Source of the DNA: a virus
Strand: one strand, 5' to 3'
IMG/VR virus record: IMGVR_UViG_3300042514_000759
Location: 1-21,858 of that record
DNA length: 21,858 nucleotides
The position numbers and the translations under genes are program-made. Position 1 is the first letter of the stretch, and the number at the start of each line of letters is the position of its first letter. Below the pieces are notes generated by a model, which was not told the DNA's origin, made no database searches, and saw only the letters and a list, made by a program, of their open reading frames with translations. Of the stretch, positions 9,601-17,426 are shown piece by piece.

Positions 9601-10299
9601 GTAAGTGTAGAATTTTAAATCTATATTAAAGTTACCTGTATCGGCGTTATATGTTGATGTGAAATTTTGTAACATCAACGCTAGTTTAACCGCTTTACCA
9701 TAATAACCTTTAATGGTTAAATGAAATAACGGATAAGGTAAATTAAAAAATGCCGCGTATGGTGAATTATTACCACCTTCAAACAAAGCACGACCTTTTA
9801 TATCAACTAATTTTATATCAACTGTTGGTAAAAAATCTAATCCTTGTCTAATCTGAATTGACGTAATACCTAATAAACCATTATCAATACTTCCTGTTTG
9901 ATTACCTGAATTTGGAGAATGTTTAATGTAGAAATCATCACTAACATTAGGTTTAGATGGTGAACTTTTATTTGGTAAATTAACAATTTCAGATTTAATA
10001 CTATTTTTACCTGTTATATCATCGGTATATGAATTATCTAAATATTGTTTATCTCCCGGTTTTAAAAAGTTAATTTTTGCTATTGATACTGTTTTTATTG
10101 CACTATCATTTGAAACCCCCACCGCTAATTTAGTTCTTGGTAATACACTACATTCAAGATTAGCATACATCACCAAATTTTCTTGACTGACATATCTTTC
10201 ACTAACAATATTATTAGAATCAATAACTTTGTTTGGGTCAATAATTGTTATGTTATTGTAGTCGAATTCTACTAAAATATTTTCAGGTTTACCTACCAT
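3610..10299 (-). CDS. Giant baseplate hub-like protein, 2229 aa
   Basis: This very large protein is probably a baseplate hub component. Residues about 140-250 form a well-ordered beta-rich block (ITSIQIRQGLDFLPTVDIKL, then LFHLTIKGYYGKAVKLALML). Near residues 1810-1860 there is a segment of gp27/late-control-D type (MFSGPYMIQKVNHTITPG, then FETTFEGIRQP), a pattern in which a hub barrel ends YxIxxVxHxIxxGxFxTxF. Some 1,500 residues of Asn/Ser/Tyr-rich sequence lie between these blocks. After a linker rich in Thr/Asn there is a globular domain at about 1950-2100 (NNYSGTDLMSDWGQS, then YVIFDSLDTNIDFLISRF) that faintly resembles glucosaminidase folds. A proline segment (PSPANVPQPPPG) and a C-terminal beta domain with a cysteine pair (YNCLSGAGSRTC) follow. 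The ATG overlaps the end of the gp53-like gene by 11 nt. The hub assignment is moderate; the exact T4 counterpart is not fixed. Confidence 0.7.
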   Translation of the reverse strand: MVGKPENILVEFDYNNITIIDPNKVIDSNNIVSERYVSQENLVMYANLECSVLPRTKLAVGVSNDSAIKTVSIAKINFLKPGDKQYLDNSYTDDITGKNSIKSEIVNLPNKSSPSKPNVSDDFYIKHSPNSGNQTGSIDNGLLGITSIQIRQGLDFLPTVDIKLVDIKGRALFEGGNNSPYAAFFNLPYPLFHLTIKGYYGKAVKLALMLQNFTSTYNADTGNFNIDLKFYTYKYTVLSEITMGALMATPHMYQSRFTISSTSGGPSKTTKTNDIVVERGYQKIVEMYSEYKSKGLIPNDFPEITVMQMKDRIENFITNVLESFTKQNLDPLTDLDTYSNKLRDYQKDVFYTLQTSWFNKYMDVVNYYILNTEQKVYTFKKNTSLEVKSNAVSELKGIIDKYNVLLNSNKTCGDNGSYEINGKKTECKIPNPVKYDIFPKNVNYDDINLEETYKAQRKNSQPTPEDLAKFRAELTNSNILDNITITLKGGSTQVTSQYFVFEGKNSFIDLTDKMNKDLQTKRETIQEELTKALAELLESKDNGIGFIPNIRNVLAVIFANGEAFLRLMDDVHTKAWEKRDDKIRKNAIFDTTVSNANPDNQTSGNNSTQPIYPWPQVIKSTTGENGQEKYEVRYPGDNDIISQTKGYLYDVWPEIEFVEEFIRGLTQRTPPPQPTADNSNSVTEPNRVSLGAIEFPISNEVFANKVDVNYIYEIYERILLTSHYSKLDRSENNGSDLDKVSNVIADGESLNIKNSISNSDASLIKIIRDYNLTSSNFPSVLKHISNEGAGQSWQNYIRGIFNTGYIKNDVENGDFEFLTQSELDSSSSQPLFSLQKEEDISTYVSTSTSSNKYGFSDIFPFTNKKWVQSNLENGVGTDEKLAFNTTKTLVFNSNKKVICNFTDSQGQDVKRPITNFVYKNIVTPKVINDDFRNFYASRTYTNQLPTEGDVKYLNYSGLVSNYQTTSILNTPYFINAIQEGVEKLRNKELYPFVSSAYLFINSLPLSTLREKYKTYTGTQDNYSDESLDYIFASLNKFGGLHKIPYAWVLKVGSIWNRYKTYIETGNDILTNCWEDFDYVSNYDPVTNDKTKTYDLILPGQISGTSIILEQYKEVSTFGSNNSILTINTGFYPKLINDFNIFYQGYTIFTGYTNTDIQNGFNEGLVLNYVPEAVINNTKQVPILNTVSNVVIPWSISVKSDYGQYQFIMPSNGSVINQTKSECIDNFGNLIFNLSGNTSMYNGSVRLFWTAPNYGYFDNSKVLKPLPTKYLKEVWSNQSIQENFSINGEDKQYTDISEMFSVFDKDTLDKFEKEFLNFSKSTYDYVDEDGVDKTNSQKTFKNFQELMRSLMKITNNSVNNTLSVEDIQSKQLTNISNTISQFLNYDIYFKKGNPSNFDRRLFYTFSSNHIVVSPYTWDYYNYVTPNSLPSNNLSSPSLTTSISLKPNEWKALETYVGFSNIPELVYKDNGSYITDFFIDCNIAFDVENIENLHPIIKIYATQKLKDNTLNYDKFVKLMNEYLDTLDNFNDKILNSTMIKIRKLLPTVSETPKPPKESVLESKQSKLELWDSFKATNDKWIAGNDFKNKTLFEDVLLLDRASRNIGEKVLIDIIKLKDTLTNINVTTSMLTYVNNILVTNNFVVMNIPSYVNFYNVQDAVKNPKPKPEGTLEFANTMFGTFMNVDYRNSSAKMVCFYAGKPSQHVAINSVDYRFKDDAFDLRRASDNPLNENQIGKNDWDKSNKVVGFNVEFGTQNQSIFKGFSVSQNPGLPTTESLQVINQMANQSGNRGGSTQNISLYNLYKNRSYACQVNMMGNAMIQPTMYFNLRHVPMFSGPYMIQKVNHTITPGNFETTFEGIRQPTASLPLVENYIQSLKTTLLQTIIDTNNQRRTENNTNSTTASTSNVIGQAAEKNADNTEKGVTKPKNTQECPPVKTTDDKYGKFTPETPSGTTATYKEVIELISTKTTDQKIRYSVFAKMYLNSSDSVGLKTQSNNYSGTDLMSDWGQSVSVYFTKNQYYCGGISNTKPYVIFDSLDTNIDFLISRFTGRVSEIKDLTSSEITKFIILYGDAAISNSNVYTTMNPTDITNMESKVTQAINLFNQNTGNFTNTPSPANVPQPPPGIKIVNLGTFDTLQGNDASYYNIQQNNGKFIVLRIVDPNYEFKNIGDTDFKDGNNNIVTYNCLSGAGSRTCTVNGKNPGIYTMNVKYYPKGPLESNPFTLVSAPFNQ

Positions 10300-10615
10300 A
10301 ATAAAAGAAATGATTGTCTAATTGTGTTTTATAATCTTGTAAAGATGTTACTAATGGGAATGGTATTGTTAAAATACTCGCATCAGGTATATTCCATTCT
10401 TCTCCTCCAAAATTTGGATTTGAGGCCATAATTAACCATCCAAATGTTGGTGTTCCATAGTATTGTTGAGATATTTTATCCAACCTTGATTGACCAATTT
10501 TGTAAATATACCTTTTATCCGTAGATTTACTAGGAATAGTGATATAAGGAACAACGGTTTGTTCACCATTAAATAAAAATTCATTATATCTATTATAATT
10601 TTGTCTATTATCCAT
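10289..10615 (-). CDS. 53: LysM-type baseplate wedge protein, gp53-like
   Basis: This 108-residue protein carries a LysM-like domain at about residues 36-92: YIYKIGQSRLDKISQQYYGT, then WLIMASNPNF and the closing IPDASILTIPFPL. This pattern (Tyr/Ile strand, DxIxxxxYGTPxxxWLIMxxNP, final IPxP) is typical of the short LysM proteins that sit in contractile-tail baseplates, such as T4 gp53 and its relatives. It is shorter than T4 gp53 (about 196 residues) and consists of little more than the LysM unit. It lies between the two giant tail proteins, 2 nt after the upstream gene and overlapping the downstream start by 11 nt, which indicates coupled translation of the baseplate set. Confidence 0.8.
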   Translation of the reverse strand: MDNRQNYNRYNEFLFNGEQTVVPYITIPSKSTDKRYIYKIGQSRLDKISQQYYGTPTFGWLIMASNPNFGGEEWNIPDASILTIPFPLVTSLQDYKTQLDNHFFYYGR

Positions 10616-10617
10616 TT

Positions 10618-13600
10618 TTAATTAAATTGTGTTTTATCCGTCCATATTATGTTATCACCTCCATTATTACCTTGATACAATAACAATAAATCAGTGGTTT
10701 GTTGTTCATTTGTAGATGAGTTAGGAACTGTAGTATATGTAAATTTACGTGTTTTACCTTTTTTATAAAGGTTTTCAACCGCAAGAAAATCTTTATATTC
10801 CTGACTTTTTTTAAGTGAGTTATAAAATTTCTCCTCAGCGTCTAATTCCTCAACAACTTTATCTCTAAAATCACCAACAATATTATCAAATTTTCTTCGT
10901 AATCCGGAAGTTGTGTTATCCATTTGATTTGTAATTATTATATCCTTAAATTCATTAAATTTTGTTCTATTATTAAAAATTTGTGACATAATCATAAAAA
11001 ATCTTTTATCCGATATATTACTAACATCAAAAGCCGTTGATGTAGTATTAAAGCCACCGGGTTCAATATAATCTTTAGTTATTATTTGTTTGGTAACCAA
11101 AAATTCATTAAAAACCAAAATATTATTACCAACAGTTTGATAATCTTTCCAAAGTTCATCATAAGTATCTAATGGTTCTGGAAGACTTAAATTACTAATT
11201 TCCGTTGTTGCAGAAATACTATACACTTTAGGTTTAGAATCAATTATTACCCCATCAGACAATGTAGTAACATAATTAATTTTTCTAAAAACTTGAACCA
11301 TACTAACTTGTTGATTAACTAAATTATTAATAATTTCATTAACTCCCAAACTAAAATCAACCTTATAATCAGTAATGTATTTTTTCAAATTTGATTTTAC
11401 TTCTCTAATTGTTGTATCATTAAAATTATCATCGATTAATCCCAATATTATATAATTGGTGTCATTATCTATATCTTCAAGTGTTTTTGTAAATAATTCA
11501 TCAATTTTATCATCAAAAACAGATTTACCGTAAATCGGTACAAACATACTTGAATTATCTAAATTAAATTCCCCATCAACATATAGTAAATCTTTTGAGG
11601 TCAATTGCCAAATACCATCATTATATGATTTAGTCATACTTTCAGCCTGATTTACAACATCAGTATAGTATTCTTTAGTTACATCCAATAAACTATCCAT
11701 AATTCTCATATAGGTAATATCTCCGGTTTGACCACTTTCTGAATTAATAGTTGTTTGTATTTGACCAATAGTCTCGCCTGCGGTATTGGTTTGTTGATTA
11801 TCAACATTTGTTACCGTAGGTTGAGCATCTAAAATATCTTGGAAATATTGTTTATCCAAAGCTTTCCAACTATCATCAGTCCAAGTAGACCTTTCATCAT
11901 ATATTTCAGTATTAGCATAATAATTAAATGATAATGCGTTTTGTAATTGTTCCACGGGTTTTTCAAGACCCATACCACCAATTAAATCAAAAGATAATGT
12001 AACTGTTGCTAACATAGGTTGTATTCCTATACCTTCAGGGTTCAAATCCAATAGTAATGGGTCATAAGTAAATGATAAATTTCTAGGAATAATTTTTGTA
12101 TTATAAAAATCACCTATTCTTAATACCAATATAGGTGGAGCACCAAAAGACGTATTCTGAGCGTCATTTTGTCTTGGTTTTCCATCAGAACCAATCACAG
12201 GTATTGTTTCACCAGGTCTAACACATTGATTTAAAAAAGTTAAACGAGAGTTTAATCCTTCCGGAGTCATAGAGTGAAATGCCGGATTAAAATATTTAAG
12301 TTTTTCCTGAATAGAATCATATAACATTGGGGCATTTTCTTTGATAACATCAAAATAATCACATTCTGAAAATAAATTTCTCAACACTTGCTTACTAATA
12401 CCGTCTTTTAATTTTTTCTCAATAGTAACAATTGGTTCCGGTTTTTTTGGTTCCGGTTTCTTTTCTGCCGGAGCCTCAACAATAACTTCAGGTTTCTCAA
12501 TAGGAACAACCGGTTTAGTGACAGGTGTAACAGTAATGTCCGTCATAACAACCCTTCTACAAGCCATAGCAGCAACTGAGTATTTTTGTGAGTCTTTTGT
12601 TGTTTTATTATTTTTATCTTTAATATCTTGAGTACAAGTCACCGGAGCACCAAAAGAACCTTTTGATGATTTTGGTATTGCGGTATCATCTTCACCAACA
12701 GCGTCAGGTTTTGAAAAAGTTAATGTTTGTGTTTCATTTATAAATTTAGCTAATTTAGTTGTTTTAAAATAATCAATAACAGAATTAGCTCTTCTTTCTG
12801 ATAATTTTTTATTATATGTTTCATTTGCCGGAGCAGATGCCGCGGCTTTTAAAGATATTTTAATAATTCCAGTTTCTTCACTTAATATTTTAAACGCATC
12901 CTCAATGAAACTATTGTTAATATAATTAAAATTATCTATAACAATATTTTCAAAAAATTCTTTAACATTTAAATTAGTACTTGGTGGTGAAAATGTTGAA
13001 TTAGAAATAGCAACATATTGGTCTTGATTCATACTATCGGTGTAGTTATCATAATCCGCTTTATATGTTGAATTCGGAATTGGGTTAGTTCTGTTAGACG
13101 GTCCCGGAATATCATTATCAAAATAAAATCCAAAATTGTTATATTTTGAATCTAAATCACAATTATTATCATTATTTGTTTGTGGAACACTGCTATCAGG
13201 ACCGGCATTAACTATCGCATTTTCTTTAGGTAAATTTTGACTAACAATTTTAATGTCCTCAGTACTAACTTTAGGGTTTGTTAAAATTTCTTGATAAGTA
13301 TATAAATCTCTTGTAGGAACCGTATTAAATTTTTTAGCCAACTCATAAATATCATATTTAACACACCCCGCAAAAAATGAGTCCAATATAGAGTTCATCC
13401 TATCTTTATTAACACCTTTTAATTGTTTATCAACTATGGTATTGATAACCGATGGATGGTCAACAATTATCTTCCAACTTAATGAACCAGTTCTTTTTGT
13501 ATCTTTGTATGTATATATTGGTTCCGGTCTACCCAAAAATGATGTTTCGGACCAATTCGCTGTACTTGTATCATTAAATTTTAAATCATACGGTGGAAAC

Positions 13601-15549
13601 CACATAACTCTACCCCCATTTGGACCTTTCTCACAAACAGGTAAATCATCGTAAGTATATCCTTGTTTTGTTGAGGTTCTCCAAGCCAAATTCTCAATTG
13701 AAAACATATATTTTTTAGCATACCCCCCAATCCCATTAGGTCCGTTTGCAATAATATTGGTTGAACCCGGATTTCTTGTTGGGGAAATGTTTAAATTAAA
13801 AGTATTATCTAACACGGAACTAGCAAATCTTCTTCCGGATGTTGTTATACCATCGGTTTTTTGTAAATCAGAGTAGGTATAATATGGTGTATCTTTTGTA
13901 AATACTCTACAATACTCAATACCCGCTTCACTACCGGTTGTTTGGTCTTTATATGATACAACTTGAGAACCTTTAGTTATTTCTTTATATCCATCGTGAA
14001 AAACTTTACTGACTTGGTTAATCGCATTACCAACGTGTTTTAATCTTGAAGTACCTTGTACATTATCTGCCGAATTAACTAATCTTTGTGTTTGGTCAAG
14101 AATTGATGTCTCTTTGAATGTAATATTTGTTGATTCATCACGAGTATAATTACTACTAATTAAATTAAATTCAGGGTCCGCAGAACCTGAACCACCACCG
14201 GGTGTTGCACTAAAACCAGCGTTTGGTTTGTATTTTGGAGAAGTCCAAACAAATTGACCGTCAATACCCCCACCATCACTCAACGATTTTCCCGCCAACC
14301 CAAAGTTAAGAGTATCTTGGTTACCCTCAAATAGAATACCCATTTCAGAAGGACCATATACCGGTGATTGTTCTTGTTGTCCAAAGGCATTAACAGGAAC
14401 TTGATTTGGCGGTGACGTTATTGTTGATGGTTCAGAATTTCTACTACCAACATAATAACCCCCAACTAAAGTTCCATTATCAGGATTAATTAAACTAATA
14501 ATTGCCTGACCAATACCTAATAATCCACCAAAATCTTTACGATAACTTGGTTGATATCTATTGTATTCTAAATTTCTAAATAAAACAGACCTTTGTCCAT
14601 TTCCGGTGTTCGCCAAAAATATTTCAGATGGATTTCTTTTAATATTTAAAATTGGTCCTAAAAATCCACCCGTTAATTGATTAACAACATTTAAAGCGTT
14701 TGAGGTTTGTTGTGTTTGTCCGTTTCTAGTATTATCACTAAAATAATCTCCCGGAATTAATGATACCGGCCAATACGCCCCACCCAATCTTGTGATTAAA
14801 TCTGCCGCCGCGGTAATAGGGTCCTCAGGTGATGTAATCTTCCAATTTCTATAAATTAAAGGTTCTTGACCTGATATAATTAAACTCGCCTCAAAAGGGT
14901 CAGATAATGATTCTAAATTTACTTGACCAACAGTATTTATAAAAATTTGTCTTGCAATTCTATCTTGAAATAACTCATTTAATTTTTGAGCCCCCAATCT
15001 AGTCAAATAAGAATCCTGAGATAATGAACCGTTATCACCCTCCGGATTTGTTGATAATAAAATTGAGTATGGTGAATATGATGAGGGAACAAACGGAAGT
15101 GGTAAATATGGTTGATGTATAGGTTGTCCTAATATTTGAGTTGTAACCCCATACATATCATTAAAACCACCAACCGGACCATAGTAATTATCAATATATG
15201 CCGCGTCAATAAAGAATTCATTTACAATATCTAATACAGTATCATTTGGACTATATTCCCCTTGATTAGATATAACCGGAAGTGGGGGTCCGTTAAATGT
15301 TATTTCATTATCAAAACCACCATTTGGTCCGTATTCGTTTAAAGGGTATAATAGGTCAGCAAAAGGATTTTCAGAAATTAAATCGTCGGGTGAATCAATA
15401 ACATTAAAATTACTCAAGGTAATTTCACTATTAATATTTGACACTGGTGGTGTATAAACACCCACAACACTATATGGTGTTAAATTTCTCGTTAATAAAC
15501 TATTTCTGAACGAACTTGACGAAACAAATGATAATGTACTATCTGACAT
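10618..15549 (-). CDS. Large tail/baseplate protein with OmpA-like domain, 1643 aa
   Basis: The N-terminal third is rich in Tyr, Pro, Gly and Asn, with recurring GPxGG units (EYGPNGGFD, YGPVGGFN, KGPNGGRV). Around residues 690-760 a beta/helix block reads TGSLSWKIIVDHPSVINTIV. Residues about 860-1010 look like an OmpA-type peptidoglycan-associated domain: KISLKAAASAPANETYNKKL followed by SERRANSVIDYF, and closing AAMACRRVVM. A Pro/Glu/Lys linker follows (about 1010-1045). Next comes a conserved block at about 1135-1220 (LVLRIGDFYNTKIIPRNLSF, DLNPEGIGIQPML, NALSFNYYANTEIYDERS), which may be a tail-tube-like or tube-initiator fold. The remainder is helical and charged. The position between tape measure and gp53-like wedge fits a baseplate role at the bottom of the tail. 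The OmpA-like match is a clear pattern; the other domain names are inference. Confidence 0.7.
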   Translation of the reverse strand: MSDSTLSFVSSSSFRNSLLTRNLTPYSVVGVYTPPVSNINSEITLSNFNVIDSPDDLISENPFADLLYPLNEYGPNGGFDNEITFNGPPLPVISNQGEYSPNDTVLDIVNEFFIDAAYIDNYYGPVGGFNDMYGVTTQILGQPIHQPYLPLPFVPSSYSPYSILLSTNPEGDNGSLSQDSYLTRLGAQKLNELFQDRIARQIFINTVGQVNLESLSDPFEASLIISGQEPLIYRNWKITSPEDPITAAADLITRLGGAYWPVSLIPGDYFSDNTRNGQTQQTSNALNVVNQLTGGFLGPILNIKRNPSEIFLANTGNGQRSVLFRNLEYNRYQPSYRKDFGGLLGIGQAIISLINPDNGTLVGGYYVGSRNSEPSTITSPPNQVPVNAFGQQEQSPVYGPSEMGILFEGNQDTLNFGLAGKSLSDGGGIDGQFVWTSPKYKPNAGFSATPGGGSGSADPEFNLISSNYTRDESTNITFKETSILDQTQRLVNSADNVQGTSRLKHVGNAINQVSKVFHDGYKEITKGSQVVSYKDQTTGSEAGIEYCRVFTKDTPYYTYSDLQKTDGITTSGRRFASSVLDNTFNLNISPTRNPGSTNIIANGPNGIGGYAKKYMFSIENLAWRTSTKQGYTYDDLPVCEKGPNGGRVMWFPPYDLKFNDTSTANWSETSFLGRPEPIYTYKDTKRTGSLSWKIIVDHPSVINTIVDKQLKGVNKDRMNSILDSFFAGCVKYDIYELAKKFNTVPTRDLYTYQEILTNPKVSTEDIKIVSQNLPKENAIVNAGPDSSVPQTNNDNNCDLDSKYNNFGFYFDNDIPGPSNRTNPIPNSTYKADYDNYTDSMNQDQYVAISNSTFSPPSTNLNVKEFFENIVIDNFNYINNSFIEDAFKILSEETGIIKISLKAAASAPANETYNKKLSERRANSVIDYFKTTKLAKFINETQTLTFSKPDAVGEDDTAIPKSSKGSFGAPVTCTQDIKDKNNKTTKDSQKYSVAAMACRRVVMTDITVTPVTKPVVPIEKPEVIVEAPAEKKPEPKKPEPIVTIEKKLKDGISKQVLRNLFSECDYFDVIKENAPMLYDSIQEKLKYFNPAFHSMTPEGLNSRLTFLNQCVRPGETIPVIGSDGKPRQNDAQNTSFGAPPILVLRIGDFYNTKIIPRNLSFTYDPLLLDLNPEGIGIQPMLATVTLSFDLIGGMGLEKPVEQLQNALSFNYYANTEIYDERSTWTDDSWKALDKQYFQDILDAQPTVTNVDNQQTNTAGETIGQIQTTINSESGQTGDITYMRIMDSLLDVTKEYYTDVVNQAESMTKSYNDGIWQLTSKDLLYVDGEFNLDNSSMFVPIYGKSVFDDKIDELFTKTLEDIDNDTNYIILGLIDDNFNDTTIREVKSNLKKYITDYKVDFSLGVNEIINNLVNQQVSMVQVFRKINYVTTLSDGVIIDSKPKVYSISATTEISNLSLPEPLDTYDELWKDYQTVGNNILVFNEFLVTKQIITKDYIEPGGFNTTSTAFDVSNISDKRFFMIMSQIFNNRTKFNEFKDIIITNQMDNTTSGLRRKFDNIVGDFRDKVVEELDAEEKFYNSLKKSQEYKDFLAVENLYKKGKTRKFTYTTVPNSSTNEQQTTDLLLLYQGNNGGDNIIWTDKTQFN

Positions 15550-15565
15550 ATTTTTATTATTTAAT

Positions 15566-15573
15566 TATAAATA
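15566..15573 (-). promoter_or_regulatory. TATTTATA box upstream of the 1643-aa gene
   Basis: The coding strand reads GAATATTTATCTATTTATAA, so the box is preceded by a near copy (TATTTATC). The ATG follows 16 nt after the box. It lies in the 39-bp gap after the tape-measure gene. Confidence 0.4.
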
Positions 15574-15588
15574 GATAAATATTCTATT

Positions 15589-17364
15589 TTAAGAGTATTG
15601 TAAAACACCCGGATTTCTTAATTGTTGTTTATTAGGGTTTGTTGTTGTTAAACCACCATTAGTAAACGCCTCTTTAACCGCAACACCTAAAGCTTGTGAA
15701 ACACCTGTATCATTAAACATAGCAATCACTTGTTCAGTATTAACATTACTAGGAGCACTAATATTAATATTTAATGTATGTGTTAAATCTACTTTAGAAT
15801 TAGTTGATGTTGGTGATGATGATGGTGTATTATTAGAACCTGTTAACTTAGATAAAACATCACTACCTTTAGTGAATGCCGCAAATGTGTCTTCCGGTAA
15901 TAATTGAATATCTTCATTTGGCATTTTTAAAACGTCACGGCCAGTTCTAACTGGAACTCCAATTATTTTATCAATCAATTTTTCCATACCATTACTTAAT
16001 ATTGGCATTTTTTGACTTAAATTTTGTATAGCTTCAGCAAAATTATCCGTAGCAGAAAAAAGAGATTTTGTTTTTTGCACCATAAATTCATCAATTGACA
16101 TATTCCCCGCCGCGGCCTTATCAAGGTCTTTTCCTAATTGATTTGCAGTTAATGGTGGTTCAGCATTTTTTAATGAATCGTTTATTGATGGCATAATATT
16201 TTTTGCCAACGTCAATAATTCATCACCGGTATATGATTTAGCCAAAGTTTTTGCAGGTGTTGATACAAGTTTTGCAATACCTCCCGCCATAGCTTGTTGG
16301 GCAGACAATTGTTGTTTAGCCAAGTCTTCCATCGTAGGTGGTCCTTTTTCAGCCGCCTCTTTAAGTTTTGCAAAATCTTGGGGTGTAAGTTTGTCAACAT
16401 CTTTAGTTTCATCACCAATTGTTACTTGATATTTTCCATCCTTACCCATCTCAGCCATATTGGCAATAAGTTTTTTATCTTCCTCGTTAGCAAAATCACT
16501 AGGAAAACTTATTTCATTCATTTTCTTATCTAAATCAGCACCCGCTAACGCCATTTTAGTTAATTCAGTATATGGCATACCCATCGCCTTAGCGATTTCT
16601 TGCATTTGACGTTTTGCTCCCGGCATAATTTCAAAACGACCATCTTTACCTAATTGAACAAATTGTTTACTCATTTGAGCTATTTGATTCTGTAATTCAG
16701 CAGGGTCATTTTGTGATAAATCCATTAATTTTAATGGGTCTAATAAGTCACCTTGACTAACTCCTAATCTCTGTAACGCCGCTGCCGTTTCAATAGCACC
16801 CTCAGGATTATAAACTTTTTCAGCAAAATCTAATGTTGATTTCATATCAATTCTTAACATACTCGCTTGTGCCGCCATTTTAGCCAATCCTGAAACTCCT
16901 CCTTCAAAATTGAATTGGTTAAGATATTTCATATTATCTATAACTTTAGCAGACACCGCCTGAGCATTAACTCCGGATTCACGAGCAATATCAACAACTT
17001 TTTTCATTTCAGATGCAGTATTATAAGCTGATATACCCACATCAGCCATACTACTAACCATTTTAGTAACTTCTATATTGGTAACTTTATATGAGGCATA
17101 TAAATCTTTAGCACCATCAGCACTTAATGTAACCGCTCTACCCAAACCACTAGCAACACCCTCTTGTAATCTTGCAACATCTTCAAGAGTACCACCCATA
17201 TCTTGGATAGCGTCTAATGATAAAGCCATAGCAGCTCTCATTGACTGAGCCATTTTATCGGTCATACCGAATAGACCCAGCATTTTAGAACTTGAATTAT
17301 CAATATCAAGTATTAATTTTGCTTGTGCTGCTGTTAATTTTTTTAAGTCGTCAAGTGCCCCCAT
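15589..17364 (-). CDS. Tape measure protein candidate, 591 aa
   Basis: This mainly helical protein is rich in Ala, Met, Lys and Gln and lies between the tail tube/gp26-like genes and the baseplate genes, where the tape measure is found in tailed phages. Its N-terminus (MGALDDLKKLTAAQAKLILD) runs into long helical stretches; a Pro/Asn/Ser linker (about 525-540) precedes a C-terminal segment (HTLNINISAPSNVNTEQVIA). I chose the ATG at 17362-17364 because the longer frame needs a TTG 10 codons upstream, inside a hairpin and a TATTTATA box. With this start the protein has 591 residues, almost the same as T4 gp29 (590), so a T4-like tail length of about 90-100 nm would follow if it is the ruler. 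No lytic or transglycosylase motif was seen. An internal virion protein is a less likely alternative. Confidence 0.75.
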   Translation of the reverse strand: MGALDDLKKLTAAQAKLILDIDNSSSKMLGLFGMTDKMAQSMRAAMALSLDAIQDMGGTLEDVARLQEGVASGLGRAVTLSADGAKDLYASYKVTNIEVTKMVSSMADVGISAYNTASEMKKVVDIARESGVNAQAVSAKVIDNMKYLNQFNFEGGVSGLAKMAAQASMLRIDMKSTLDFAEKVYNPEGAIETAAALQRLGVSQGDLLDPLKLMDLSQNDPAELQNQIAQMSKQFVQLGKDGRFEIMPGAKRQMQEIAKAMGMPYTELTKMALAGADLDKKMNEISFPSDFANEEDKKLIANMAEMGKDGKYQVTIGDETKDVDKLTPQDFAKLKEAAEKGPPTMEDLAKQQLSAQQAMAGGIAKLVSTPAKTLAKSYTGDELLTLAKNIMPSINDSLKNAEPPLTANQLGKDLDKAAAGNMSIDEFMVQKTKSLFSATDNFAEAIQNLSQKMPILSNGMEKLIDKIIGVPVRTGRDVLKMPNEDIQLLPEDTFAAFTKGSDVLSKLTGSNNTPSSSPTSTNSKVDLTHTLNINISAPSNVNTEQVIAMFNDTGVSQALGVAVKEAFTNGGLTTTNPNKQQLRNPGVLQYS

Positions 17365-17376
17365 ATTAAATGTGTT

Positions 17377-17384
17377 TATAAATA
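17377..17384 (-). promoter_or_regulatory. TATTTATA box upstream of the tape measure gene
   Basis: The box reads TATTTATTTATAAAC on the coding strand and ends 12 nt before the ATG at 17364. It begins right after the 3' arm of the 13-bp inverted repeat at 17385-17426. Confidence 0.4.
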
Positions 17385-17426
17385 AATACACCAAAGAGTA
17401 GTTTTAAATTACGTCTTTGGTGTATT
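17385..17426 (-). repeat. 13-bp inverted repeat spanning a stop codon
   Basis: AATACACCAAAGA (17385-17397) and TCTTTGGTGTATT (17414-17426) are perfect reverse complements separated by 16 nt. The loop contains the stop codon (17409-17411) of the overlapping small frame. On the coding strand the 3' arm is followed by TATTTATAAA rather than a pure U run, so it may act as a weak terminator, an RNA-stability hairpin or a guard on the tape-measure start. Confidence 0.6.

Noticed and set aside
17365-17394. A 10-codon N-terminal extension of the tape measure from a TTG codon
   Set aside because: It would start inside the inverted repeat and run through the TATTTATA box; the ATG at 17364 begins directly with the helical sequence.
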